A stretch of 6,163 bases of DNA from Alphaproteobacteria bacterium (GTDB taxonomy: Bacteria > Pseudomonadota > Alphaproteobacteria > Micropepsales > Micropepsaceae), in assembly GCA_003131925.1 (NCBI GenBank), contig PKWC01000232.1:11192-17354 (forward strand), read 5' to 3'. This document shows positions 1 to 6,161 of this stretch, piece by piece; the stretch's first letter is position 1, and each line of letters starts with the position of its first letter. Position numbers and translations under genes: made by a program. The notes beneath the pieces are model-generated. The model searched no databases. It was given only the letters and a program-made list of their open reading frames with translations, and was not told the DNA's origin.

Positions 1-249
1 CAGCGACAGTCTCATGTGCCCCTGCCAAGCCGGCCGGCCGCTCCTGGAAACATTGTCATTTGACGCGCCGTGCGGTTTCTTCGATGAGCGGGCTCTCTTC
101 GGCATGACGGGCCTCCCTTGATCCGGGATTCAAACTCGCCGCCCCGCGGATCGTTCAAAACGGCTCTTCGCCTCTTGCGGCGTGTCCGGTTTGGAGGGAT
201 TGTCGGGACGAGAGCGGGCGTCTCATTGCAACCCGAAGGCGGCATCCCC

Positions 250-495
250 ATGGGCAAGGTCACGGACCTCGACAGTGTCCGGCGCCCCGAAAAACCATCT
301 CTGATCAGGAAGCCGGGCGTCCCGCTCAGTGCGGACGTCCGCAAAGCGCGCGCGCACGGCTGTCGCCTCCGCGCCGAGATGTTGCGCGCGATTTCCGAGG
401 AAGTGATTTCGCCGGAGACGAGCCGCAAGCTGCTCGATCTCGCCGAATCCTACGACCACATGGTGTCGACGCTGGAGAACCCGCACACGCTGTAG
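250..495 (+). CDS. Small helical hypothetical protein (81 aa)
   Basis: I do not recognise a named family. From the ATG at 250 the product is 81 residues, with no signal peptide and no membrane segment, so it is probably cytoplasmic. Residues 1-30 are polar, basic and proline-containing and look disordered. Residues about 36-77 form one or two amphipathic helices, including a stretch reading AEMLRAISEEVISPETSRK and then LLDLAESYDHM. This general pattern (leucine-rich helix, a Pro-Glu turn, then LLxLAExYxxM) recurs in many small alphaproteobacterial proteins of unknown function; that comparison is from memory. The ATG is preferred over an in-frame TTG at 118 because AAGGCGG at 236-242 lies seven bases upstream and the 44-residue extension is low in conserved-looking character. 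It stands alone: the next plus-strand gene begins 269 bases later. The minus-strand frames overlapping it look like GC-bias shadows. Confidence 0.7.
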   Translation: MGKVTDLDSVRRPEKPSLIRKPGVPLSADVRKARAHGCRLRAEMLRAISEEVISPETSRKLLDLAESYDHMVSTLENPHTL

Positions 496-664
496 AGCGG
501 TTTCCGAAAGGAATGAATCAAAATAAGACCGTCATGGCCCGCGCGTGAAAGCTTGTCCTCCGGCCGCGCTTTCCGCGGACCGGGGGGGCGGGCCACCCGG
601 TTGGGAGAAACGTGCGGTCCGTACCCTCTCGGAAGATGTTCCGTTCGACACCCGTTGCGCTGGG
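496..664. repeat. Intergenic stretch with clustered short inverted repeats, possible degenerate alphaproteobacterial repeat
   Basis: This spacer holds several short dyads that can be read directly: TTCC-GAAA-GGAA at 502-513, CCGCG/CGCGG around 564-578, ACCGGG (579-584) with CCCGGT (596-601), and CGGAA-GATG-TTCCG at 630-643. The left part, starting GAGCGGTTTCCGAAAGGAAT, and the later part with TCATGGCCCGCGCG and GCTTGTCC resemble, from memory, dispersed intergenic repeats common in Hyphomicrobiales genomes. Copies elsewhere in the genome cannot be checked from this window. The first dyad directly follows the stop codon of the small upstream gene but has no T-run, so I do not call it a terminator. 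Confidence 0.35.
631..656 (+). promoter_or_regulatory. Candidate EcfG-type (general stress sigma) promoter upstream of the CPBP protease gene
   Basis: The sequence reads GGAAG at 631-635, then exactly 17 bases, then CGTT at 653-656. The known alphaproteobacterial EcfG promoter consensus is GGAAC, 16-17 bases, CGTT. The match is therefore one base off in the -35 element, with correct spacing and a complete -10 element. Transcription would start near 662-664, leaving a leader of about 100 bases before the GTG start at 765. The -35 half overlaps a small dyad at 630-643. A single mismatch in so short a pattern can occur by chance, so this is a lead only. Confidence 0.3.
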
Positions 665-751
665 CGACGTACACGGGCCCGGTATTATTCCGTGATTAAC
701 TGCAAAAATGACCCGCGCAATATCCGCAAGAAAGCCCCAAGCTTTCCGCAC

Positions 752-759
752 GAGGGAGG
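752..759 (+). promoter_or_regulatory. Ribosome binding site deciding the GTG start of the CPBP gene
   Basis: GAGGGAGG lies five bases before GTG at 765 and is the best Shine-Dalgarno match in the region. The in-frame ATG at 708 has no comparable site ahead of it: its upstream bases are the AT-rich GATTAACTGCAAAA. The site moves the start 19 codons downstream and gives a product that begins immediately before a hydrophobic segment, as expected for this family. Confidence 0.75.
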
Positions 760-764
760 CTTCC

Positions 765-1616
765 GTGCCGAAATTCGTGAAGTACGCCACGGCTCTGCTG
801 GCCGCCGCGCTCCTGGCACTGCTGATCACAGCTTATGGCCAGGGGCTCTGGGGCCTGATGGTGATGGCCAATCTGCGATTCCATCCGGAGGCTCCCTGGG
901 CCGCCGTCGTTATGGCCGTCCTGCTGGCGCTGCTCCTTCTATATCTCTCCGGCGCCGGCTGGCCGCGGAGCACGCGTGCAACGCGCCGAAGCCTGCTCAG
1001 ATGGAACCCCATCCCGCTGCCGATTTTCGGTTGGGCAATTCTCACCGGGCTTCTTTCCCTTGTTGCAATGGGTGGCGCGTGGATCGCCACTTCCGATTTC
1101 ATCCACATCCCGCCTGGCATCACGCCGAAGATGGCCGGCTATCCGCTCGTAACGGTGGTGTCATTCCTGATCATGGGATCGGTTGCAGCGCCTCTGAGCG
1201 AAGAGGCGGCGTTCCGCGGCTATGCGCAGGGCATTCTCGAGCATGCCTGGGGATGGGCGCCCGCCGCCATCGTCGGATCGTCGATCCTGTTCGCGGCCGT
1301 GCATTTCACGCAGGGCCTGTATCTACCGAAGCTCGGTCTCTATTTCCTGGCTGGACTGATCTTCGGCACCATCGCTTATCTGACCAATTCGCTTTATGCC
1401 GCAATGGTCGTTCACAGCCTGGCAGATTTCGAAGGTTTTTTGGTGCTGTGGCCACACGATGCGCATCCGCACAGGCTGGTCACGGAAGGCGGGAATGATC
1501 CGCTCTTTGTGTCCGCCGTTGCGGCTGTGGCGATCTTCGGTCCGCTCTGCATCGCCGCGTTTTGGCGTCTCGCCAGGATGACGGCCGAGCGTCGCGCAAT
1601 TCAACCCAACGGGTGA
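765..1616 (+). CDS. CPBP (CAAX/Abi-type) family intramembrane metalloprotease
   Basis: Predicted glutamic-type/metal-dependent protease embedded in the inner membrane, 283 residues from the GTG at 765. The family (CPBP, PF02517) includes eukaryotic Rce1 CAAX-prenyl proteases and many bacterial members whose substrates are unknown. Visible motifs in order: LSEEAAFRG at 144-152, supplying the EExxxR signature (E146, E147, R151); FAAVH at 176-180, the second motif with H180; and HSLAD at 217-221, the third motif with H217 and Asp in the position often held by Asn. Hydrophobic segments lie near residues 5-24, 44-63, 87-107, 125-143, 165-180, 189-208 and 248-268, consistent with a polytopic protein. 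All catalytic positions appear intact, so the gene is probably active. It is transcribed alone and faces a convergent gene 82 bases downstream. No bacteriocin or immunity cluster is present to suggest a specific role. A candidate stress promoter lies about 110 bases upstream. Family assignment is confident; substrate is unknown. Confidence 0.92.
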   Translation: MPKFVKYATALLAAALLALLITAYGQGLWGLMVMANLRFHPEAPWAAVVMAVLLALLLLYLSGAGWPRSTRATRRSLLRWNPIPLPIFGWAILTGLLSLVAMGGAWIATSDFIHIPPGITPKMAGYPLVTVVSFLIMGSVAAPLSEEAAFRGYAQGILEHAWGWAPAAIVGSSILFAAVHFTQGLYLPKLGLYFLAGLIFGTIAYLTNSLYAAMVVHSLADFEGFLVLWPHDAHPHRLVTEGGNDPLFVSAVAAVAIFGPLCIAAFWRLARMTAERRAIQPNG

Positions 1617-1649
1617 GTTGCGCAATCGCGACGCTGAATAGCGAAATCC

Positions 1650-1678
1650 GCAGGCGCAGTCTCGACTGGTTTGCCTGC
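1650..1678. terminator. Nested hairpin between convergent genes, possible bidirectional terminator
   Basis: GCAGGC at 1650-1655 pairs perfectly with GCCTGC at 1673-1678, and inside it CAGT (1657-1660) pairs with ACTG (1665-1668) around a CTCG tetraloop. It sits in the 82-base gap between the ends of the convergent CPBP and DUF2520 genes, where a terminator usable in both directions would be expected. Neither side has a proper T-run, so intrinsic termination would be weak. A second, smaller dyad, CGCT-GAAT-AGCG, lies at 1632-1643. Confidence 0.35.
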
Positions 1679-1698
1679 ATCGCCAGAATTCCGCCCGC

Positions 1699-2454
1699 TT
1701 ACCGTGCGAGCCAGTCCTTTCCGGCGCCGCTCTCTGCCAGGCCCTGCTGCCGTTCGTACGCCTCGACGAAAGCGCGGTATACCTGCGCGAACGGATCGCC
1801 CTTCAGCGCCTCGAGATTGCGCGCGATTGTCGCCGTATCGCCACGGCTCAGCGGACCAGATAGCGGCGAGCCCGTTTCCGCAAGACCGCGCGCCACGGAT
1901 TCAAGATAGGGGAATGCCTGATCGCGTGGGATGCCGTATTCGCGGTTGAGCTCGAAGAACAGCTTTCTCCAGAGAAGCGTCGTGAAGTTTCCCGCGAGCA
2001 CGCAAAGCGCATGGTAGCGCGCGCGCTGATCTGGCCTGATGAAGAAGGACGGATTCGGCAGGCCGGGAATCAGCGCGGAAAGCCGGGGGGCTCCCTCATC
2101 GATGACGAAGGGAATCCGCTCGTAGAGTTCGCGCTCGTAAAGCGCATTGGCGAAGCTGAAGAGGGGATGTGCGCCAATGGCGAGAGAAGTCGCCAGCCCG
2201 CCGGAGAAATGGATGCGAACGGTCGGCTCCAGCTCGGGATGCCCGGAAACGAAAGTCTCGATCGCGCTGTCGCTGATCGCCAGAAGCACATGCGTCTGCG
2301 GGCGGACAAGCATGGCCAGATCGGGACATCGCCCTTCCTCATGCATGCGCCGCGACCAGGCGGCATGGCCCATGCCAAGCTGCGCGAAGTAGCGCGCGAG
2401 GTGGCGGGCAAGCCGGCCGTCGCCGATCAGAAGCAGGTGAGGAATCTCGTGCAT
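1699..2454 (-). CDS. Rossmann-like and DUF2520 domain-containing protein
   Basis: Predicted soluble, probably NAD(P)-binding protein of 251 residues, related to the 6-phosphogluconate dehydrogenase-like/ketopantoate reductase superfamily. The family is known from conserved domains PF10727 (Rossmann-like) and PF10728 (DUF2520); its reaction and substrate are not established to my knowledge. Residues 6-20 form the first strand and glycine-rich turn, HLLLIGDGRLARHL (G11, G13). HFSGGL at 82-87 and AHPLFSF at 95-101 match the conserved H-S-G and HP-x-x-SF blocks. The helical C-terminal domain carries AGNFTTLLWRK (154-164) and SGPLSRGDTATI (199-210), the GPxxRGD hallmark. Length is close to, or slightly below, the usual size. 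Start choice is uncertain: ATG codons also lie at 2475 and 2493, and none has an ideal ribosome site. GAGGGG sits 13 bases before 2454. I chose 2454 because the Rossmann strand begins there. The SnoaL-like gene lies upstream on the same strand, separated by 92 bases that hold a weak terminator-like hairpin. Confidence 0.85.
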   Translation of the reverse strand: MHEIPHLLLIGDGRLARHLARYFAQLGMGHAAWSRRMHEEGRCPDLAMLVRPQTHVLLAISDSAIETFVSGHPELEPTVRIHFSGGLATSLAIGAHPLFSFANALYERELYERIPFVIDEGAPRLSALIPGLPNPSFFIRPDQRARYHALCVLAGNFTTLLWRKLFFELNREYGIPRDQAFPYLESVARGLAETGSPLSGPLSRGDTATIARNLEALKGDPFAQVYRAFVEAYERQQGLAESGAGKDWLAR

Positions 2455-2510
2455 GGATTCGATCTCGCCCCTCATATTGTTTGTAATCGGCATCCTTTAT
2501 GTCGACCATT

Positions 2511-2541
2511 TGAAAAGAGAGGGCGCGGACAAGTGGCCGCG
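2511..2541 (-). terminator. Weak intrinsic-terminator-like hairpin after the SnoaL-like gene
   Basis: Read on the minus strand, CGCGG (plus positions 2541-2537) pairs with CCGCG (2528-2524) around an eight-base loop. It is followed by the pyrimidine-rich CCCTCTCTTTTC, which includes a TTTT run. It starts six bases past the TAG stop of the SnoaL-like gene (2547-2549). The stem is only five pairs, although all are G-C, and the T-run is displaced by several C residues. It would partly or wholly uncouple the DUF2520 gene from the gene upstream. Confidence 0.35.
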
Positions 2542-2546
2542 GAACC

Positions 2547-2975
2547 CTAATCTGGCGACAGCTGACCATGTTGAAACAACAACGCGGCGGTGTCGAAGAA
2601 TGCCTGGTGCTCGACGATCTTGTTGTCCCGCACGCGCCATCGGATCGCGCATTCGAATTTCACCGACTTCGGACTCTGCGAATCCGGTCCGGCTTCCCGG
2701 AAATCGGCTTCGATCTCGAACAGGCCCCAGACGATTTCCCCGCTCGACATGATCTCTTTGGGTCTGAAGCGACGGAACGAATAGGTCATGGCGATCTGGG
2801 ACGTAACTTCCATCACGCCGTGATAGTCTGGGTACTCTCCCCCGAAGCGAAAGAAACCTTGAACGGTCGAGCCCGATTTCCAGACGACCTTGTTGTCGAT
2901 GGCTTCGAGGAGTGGCCGCAGATCGGAATTCTCGAATGCTTCCGCGACATCTCGCATCAGCGCATCTGGAGTCAT
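2547..2975 (-). CDS. SnoaL/NTF2-like domain protein (nuclear transport factor 2 superfamily)
   Basis: Predicted 142-residue cytoplasmic protein with the cone-shaped alpha+beta fold of the SnoaL/ketosteroid isomerase/NTF2 superfamily. Members range from cyclases and isomerases to non-catalytic ligand-binding proteins, so no reaction can be assigned. Residues about 4-24 form the N-terminal helix (LMRDVAEAFENSDLRPLLEA), followed by DNKVVWKSGS at 27-36, the conserved early strand with Trp. The C-terminal half has alternating beta strands (EIVWGLFEIEADF at 80-92; KFECAIRWRVRDNKI at 106-120) and ends with VEHQAFFDTAALLFQ (121-135), matching the W-x-V-x-x-x-KI...D-T-A-x-L pattern of the family. The start at 2975 is set by GGGAGGGAG five to eight bases upstream; an in-frame ATG at 3032 has no such site. 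It is divergent from the UPF0182 gene (287-base spacer) and upstream of the DUF2520 gene on the same strand. It has no signal peptide. Confidence 0.82.
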   Translation of the reverse strand: MTPDALMRDVAEAFENSDLRPLLEAIDNKVVWKSGSTVQGFFRFGGEYPDYHGVMEVTSQIAMTYSFRRFRPKEIMSSGEIVWGLFEIEADFREAGPDSQSPKSVKFECAIRWRVRDNKIVEHQAFFDTAALLFQHGQLSPD

Positions 2976-2977
2976 GT

Positions 2978-2986
2978 CTCCCTCCC
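2978..2986 (-). promoter_or_regulatory. Ribosome binding site deciding the start of the SnoaL-like gene
   Basis: On the minus strand the bases GGGAGGGAG end two bases before the ATG at 2975, and their GGGAGG core is five bases from it. This is the strongest Shine-Dalgarno match in the region. It removes a 19-residue N-terminal extension that would otherwise be included from the ATG at 3032. Confidence 0.7.
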
Positions 2987-3098
2987 GCGTTGCCTTCAGC
3001 GTTAGGTCCGCTGCCCGAATTTCCCGGTGCACAAAACCTAGCAGATAGGGCCCGAAGAGTGTGCGACCTGCCCGCTAAATTGCGACACCACCCGTGAA

Positions 3099-3203
3099 TT
3101 TGCCGCGGCGGCGGCCGCCAAGGCGCCGAACGGACCCGGTTTGCCGCGGTGGCAGGGTTTTCGGCCAAACGCGCCGCACACCCAAATCGTCACCGGGCCC
3201 GGT
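3099..3203. repeat. GC-rich palindromes and short direct repeats in the divergent spacer
   Basis: The 287-base spacer between the divergent SnoaL-like and UPF0182 genes holds no gene I can support. It contains a ten-base direct repeat TTTGCCGCGG at 3099-3108 and 3140-3149 (41 bases apart), a 12-base perfect palindrome ACCGGGCCCGGT at 3192-3203, a GGCGGCCGCC palindrome near 3110-3119, and CCCGGTTT at 3135-3142 and 3198-3205. In such GC-rich sequence some of these are expected by chance. The location, between two divergent promoters, is where operator sites would lie, but no regulator gene is nearby. I could not identify a convincing -35/-10 pair for either gene. Confidence 0.4.
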
Positions 3204-3249
3204 TTCGCTGTCGGGCATTCGAGCAACGCGCTATTGTTCATGCCTATAC

Positions 3250-3255
3250 AGAGGA
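3250..3255 (+). promoter_or_regulatory. Ribosome binding site deciding the start of the UPF0182 gene
   Basis: AGAGGA lies seven bases before the ATG at 3263. An open in-frame extension upstream (to about 3149) encodes an arginine-rich, unstructured-looking peptide with no such site. From 3263 the protein begins directly with a membrane segment, as family members do. Confidence 0.65.
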
Positions 3256-3262
3256 TGCGTGC

Positions 3263-6025
3263 ATGATTCTGGCCAGAGGAACTGCGGCAGCAATCGCGAT
3301 CATCGTCGCATGCCTGATCCTGCTGGGGCTCGCAAGCAGCTTCCTCGTCGACTGGGCCTGGTTCTCCTCCGTCGGCTATCTCGCAGTGTTCTGGACGATC
3401 ATCAGCGTGAAGAGCGCGCTGTTCAGCGCCGTCTTCGTGGCCAGCGCGGCGCCGATCTGGCTGAGCGGAGCGGTTGCGGTGCGCTTCGCGGCGCCGCGCG
3501 CTTCCCGGCGCCCGGCGAATATGCCCTGGGAATCGCTGGGGAGCGAGCAGTTGCTGGCGGTGATCGAGCGCTTCATGCGCCGCCTGCCCTGGCGGCCGGC
3601 CGTCGCAATTGCAGCCATCGTGCTGGCGACGCTGGTCGCGCTCGGCTGGTCCGACAACTGGAATATGGCGCTCAACTACATCTTCCAGACGCCGTATGGA
3701 CGCAGCGATCCGCTCTACGGCAATGATTTCAGCTTCTATCTGTTCGCGCTTCCCCTGTTCGTTGCGATGAAGGACTGGCTTTTGCTCGTGCTCGTGTTGA
3801 GCGCACTCGTCGCCGGCATCGTCTATTGGGCCTGCGGCGAGATCGCGTTCAATGCGCGCCGCCGCTTCGTCTCGGCTGCCGCCGCCGCACACGGCTCCGT
3901 CCTGCTCGGGTTCTTCTTCGCCATCGAGGCATGGTCCTTCGATCTCGACCGCTACCTGCTTCTCTATGGCGACAATGGAGTCGTCGTGGGCGCGAGCTAT
4001 ACCGACGTCCACGTCCGGTTGCCGATCCTGACCGCGCTCATCGCGCTCTGCTGCGTTGCGGCCATCGCCTCGTTCGCGAATGTGCGGCTGCGCTCGATCC
4101 GCATACCGATCGTGTCCGCCGCGCTGATCCTTGGAACGTCATTGGTGGTTTCGCCGCTCGCCACCGCGCTGTTTCAGCGCGCCTATGTGAAGCCCAACGA
4201 GCTGCAGCTCGAGCAACCCTATATCGGGCGCAACATCGCATCGACGCGCGAGGCCTACAATCTCAGGAACATCGTCGTCAAACCCTTCACCGCGAACCAG
4301 TCGCTCACCAGCCAGTCGCTGGAAGACAATCGCGCAACGATCGACAACATCAGGCTGTGGGACCGGCAGCCGTTGCTCGACACCTACGCCCAGCTCCAGG
4401 AAATCCGCACCTATTACAAATTCAACGATGCCGATATCGATCGCTATGTGCTCGGCGGCTCGTACCAGCAGGTGATGCTGTCGGCGCGCGAGCTGGAATC
4501 CACGCTCCTTCCGCCAAACGCCCAGACCTGGGTCAACCTCCACGTGCTGTTCACGCATGGCAACGGCGTCGTGATGTCGCCGGTGACGCGCACATCGCCC
4601 GAAGGCCTGCCGATCTTCTATCTGCGGGACATTCCGCCGGTCACCTCCGGCGGGCCGCCGGTCGGCGAGCCGCGAATCTATTTCGGTGAGGGCGATGCAC
4701 CTTATGTGATCGTCAAAAGCAGCACACCGGAGTTCGACTATCCAATGGGAAACGACAACGTCTACCGGGCCTACAATGGCGCGGACGGGGTCTCGATCGG
4801 CGGCGTCGCCCGGCGTGCCCTGTTCGCCTGGTATTTCGGCGACTCGAACATTCTGCTCAGCCAGTATGTCACGGCCGAAAGCCGAATCATGTTTCGCCGC
4901 AACATCCAGGAGCGCGTGAGCGCAATCGCACCCTTCCTGGGCCTCGATCACGATCCCTACATCGTCGTCAGCGGCGGCCGACTCTACTGGATCCAGGACG
5001 CCTACACCACCAGCAGCTGGTTTCCCTACGCCCAGCGGATGGAGGGCGACCCGACGAACTACATCAGAAATTCCGTCAAGATCGTTATCGATGCTTACAA
5101 TGGCAGTGTGGATTTCTATGTGACCGATCCCGCCGATCCGATCGTCGAGACCTACCGGCGCATGTTTCCCACGCTGTTCAAGCCGTTTGCTGCGATGCCC
5201 GCCGATCTGCAGAAACACACCCGCTATCCCGAGGATCTCTTTCTTATCCAGGCGCAGATCTATCGCGCCTATCACATGAACAGGCCGGAGGTTTTCTACA
5301 ACCGCGAAGACCTTTGGCAGTTTCCCCGTCAGCCTAACGGCATCGACGATACGAGCGACAGCAAGATGTCGCCTTACTACATCAACATGCGCCTGCCCGG
5401 CGAGACGCACACGGAATTCGTCCTCATGCTTCCCATGGCGCCGAGCCAGCGCGAAAACATGATCGCGTGGCTCGCGGCGCGTTGCGATCAGCCCGACTAT
5501 GGCAAGCTGATCGTCTATGAGTTTCCGAAGGACAAGCTCGTCTACGGGCCCTTCCAGATCGAGGCGCTGATCAATCAGAATACCGAAGTGTCGCAGCAGA
5601 TCACGTTGTGGAATCAAAGCGGCTCGCGCGTCATTCGGGGGAATCTTCTCGTCGTTCCCATCGAGAATTCGATTCTTTACGTCACGCCGCTCTATCTGCG
5701 CGCCCAGTCGGGCCAGCTGCCCGAACTCAAGCGGGTCATCGCGGTCTATGGCGACCGCGTGGTGATGGAAGAAACCCTCGCCGGCGCGCTGGCCGCGCTC
5801 TTCAAGCCAACGACCCAAACTGCGCGCGCACCCATAGCTGCTTCCGCCGCAAGCGTCCCGGTCGGCCCGCCCTCCGATCGCGCCGGCGAGGCGCTCGCCC
5901 ACTACGACCGCGCGCTCGCCAAATTGAAGGCGGGAGACTGGAGCGGGTTCGGCGCGGAACTGAATGCGCTCCGCCCGCTGCTCGAACAGTTGAATCAGCC
6001 CGCCGGCGGTCAACCGCAGCGGTGA
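3263..6025 (+). CDS. UPF0182 family large integral membrane protein
   Basis: A 920-residue protein of the UPF0182 family (COG1615, PF03699); its function is unknown to my knowledge. Hydrophobic segments lie near residues 7-28, 40-72 (one), 112-130, 164-190, 207-224, 252-272 and 282-304: seven spans, the number usual for the family. A large soluble region follows, probably on the outer face of the inner membrane. Hallmark blocks seen: GASYTDVH (243-250); YVKPNELQLEQPYIGRNI (308-325) then TREAYNL (328-334); THGNG (431-435); LYWIQDAYTTSSWFPYA (574-590); IRNSVKIVIDAYNGSVDFYV (601-620); and NQNTEVSQQITLWNQSGSRV (771-790). An Ala/Pro-rich linker (about 848-873) leads to a short helical tail, ALAHYDRALAKLKAGDW (877-893), which resembles the C-terminal segment of other members. 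Length is typical and I see no frameshift or internal stop. It is monocistronic within the window and divergent from the SnoaL-like gene. Long open frames on the opposite strand are codon-bias shadows. Family call is firm; any role in transport or envelope biology would be speculation. Confidence 0.95.
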   Translation: MILARGTAAAIAIIVACLILLGLASSFLVDWAWFSSVGYLAVFWTIISVKSALFSAVFVASAAPIWLSGAVAVRFAAPRASRRPANMPWESLGSEQLLAVIERFMRRLPWRPAVAIAAIVLATLVALGWSDNWNMALNYIFQTPYGRSDPLYGNDFSFYLFALPLFVAMKDWLLLVLVLSALVAGIVYWACGEIAFNARRRFVSAAAAAHGSVLLGFFFAIEAWSFDLDRYLLLYGDNGVVVGASYTDVHVRLPILTALIALCCVAAIASFANVRLRSIRIPIVSAALILGTSLVVSPLATALFQRAYVKPNELQLEQPYIGRNIASTREAYNLRNIVVKPFTANQSLTSQSLEDNRATIDNIRLWDRQPLLDTYAQLQEIRTYYKFNDADIDRYVLGGSYQQVMLSARELESTLLPPNAQTWVNLHVLFTHGNGVVMSPVTRTSPEGLPIFYLRDIPPVTSGGPPVGEPRIYFGEGDAPYVIVKSSTPEFDYPMGNDNVYRAYNGADGVSIGGVARRALFAWYFGDSNILLSQYVTAESRIMFRRNIQERVSAIAPFLGLDHDPYIVVSGGRLYWIQDAYTTSSWFPYAQRMEGDPTNYIRNSVKIVIDAYNGSVDFYVTDPADPIVETYRRMFPTLFKPFAAMPADLQKHTRYPEDLFLIQAQIYRAYHMNRPEVFYNREDLWQFPRQPNGIDDTSDSKMSPYYINMRLPGETHTEFVLMLPMAPSQRENMIAWLAARCDQPDYGKLIVYEFPKDKLVYGPFQIEALINQNTEVSQQITLWNQSGSRVIRGNLLVVPIENSILYVTPLYLRAQSGQLPELKRVIAVYGDRVVMEETLAGALAALFKPTTQTARAPIAASAASVPVGPPSDRAGEALAHYDRALAKLKAGDWSGFGAELNALRPLLEQLNQPAGGQPQR

Positions 6026-6134
6026 TGGCTTCCAATCGGGAATCCCTGGCGTGTTCCATTCCTATTGAACCAACCATGTCATGCTCGCCGACTCGCCGCG
6101 GCTCGCGCGCGCGGCCTAGCGGGCAAGCTCAAAT

Positions 6135-6161
6135 GGGGGCCTCATCCTGAGCTGGTCCCCC
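6135..6161. repeat. Hairpin with dispersed-repeat-like core at the window edge
   Basis: GGGGG (6135-6139) can pair with CCCCC (6157-6161), and inside it CTCA (6141-6144) pairs with TGAG (6148-6151) around TCC. The core CCTCATCCTGAG matches, from memory, the opening of a dispersed intergenic repeat very common in Bradyrhizobium, Rhodopseudomonas and relatives. The window ends before a full unit could be seen. It lies 110 bases after the UPF0182 stop and could alternatively act as a transcription terminator, though no T-run is visible. I see nothing else in 6026-6134. Confidence 0.35.

Noticed and set aside
120..152. A tRNA-like T-arm (GGGATTCAAACTC) and a GATCCG/CGGATC stem in the first intergenic stretch
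   Set aside because: Read on the minus strand the loop would be TTTGAAT, not the required TTC-purine-A. I see no matching acceptor, D-arm or anticodon arm, so it is only a chance dyad.
193..304. A strong Shine-Dalgarno-like GGAGGGA at 193-199 that might serve a tiny gene
   Set aside because: The only start codon close by is a TTG at almost no spacing, which opens a roughly 34-codon frame with no visible pattern. The small gene at 250 has its own site.
545..1498. A 317-codon plus-strand open frame overlapping the CPBP gene
   Set aside because: It is an out-of-frame shadow: the overlapping frame contains the full set of CPBP motifs and a strong ribosome site, while this one gives Arg/Gly/Ala-rich sequence without a pattern.
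2497..3168. A 223-codon minus-strand open frame over the SnoaL-like gene
   Set aside because: It is Arg- and Ser-rich, lacks a domain, and is out of frame with the recognised SnoaL-like protein.
3241..3252. CTATTGTT and TATACA as a possible -10 element for the UPF0182 gene
   Set aside because: TATACA touches the ribosome binding site, and no -35 box is found at a suitable distance from either sequence.
3038..4012. A 324-codon minus-strand open frame spanning the divergent spacer and the 5' part of the UPF0182 gene
   Set aside because: The product is very rich in Glu, Asp, Arg, His and Gln without a domain, most of it mirrors the UPF0182 coding sequence, and there is no convincing ribosome site.
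4139..6013. A 624-codon open frame on the minus strand, antisense to the UPF0182 gene
   Set aside because: It lies entirely within a firmly identified gene. Its predicted protein is rich in Arg, Asp, His and Val with no recognisable domain, as expected from the complement of GC-biased codons.
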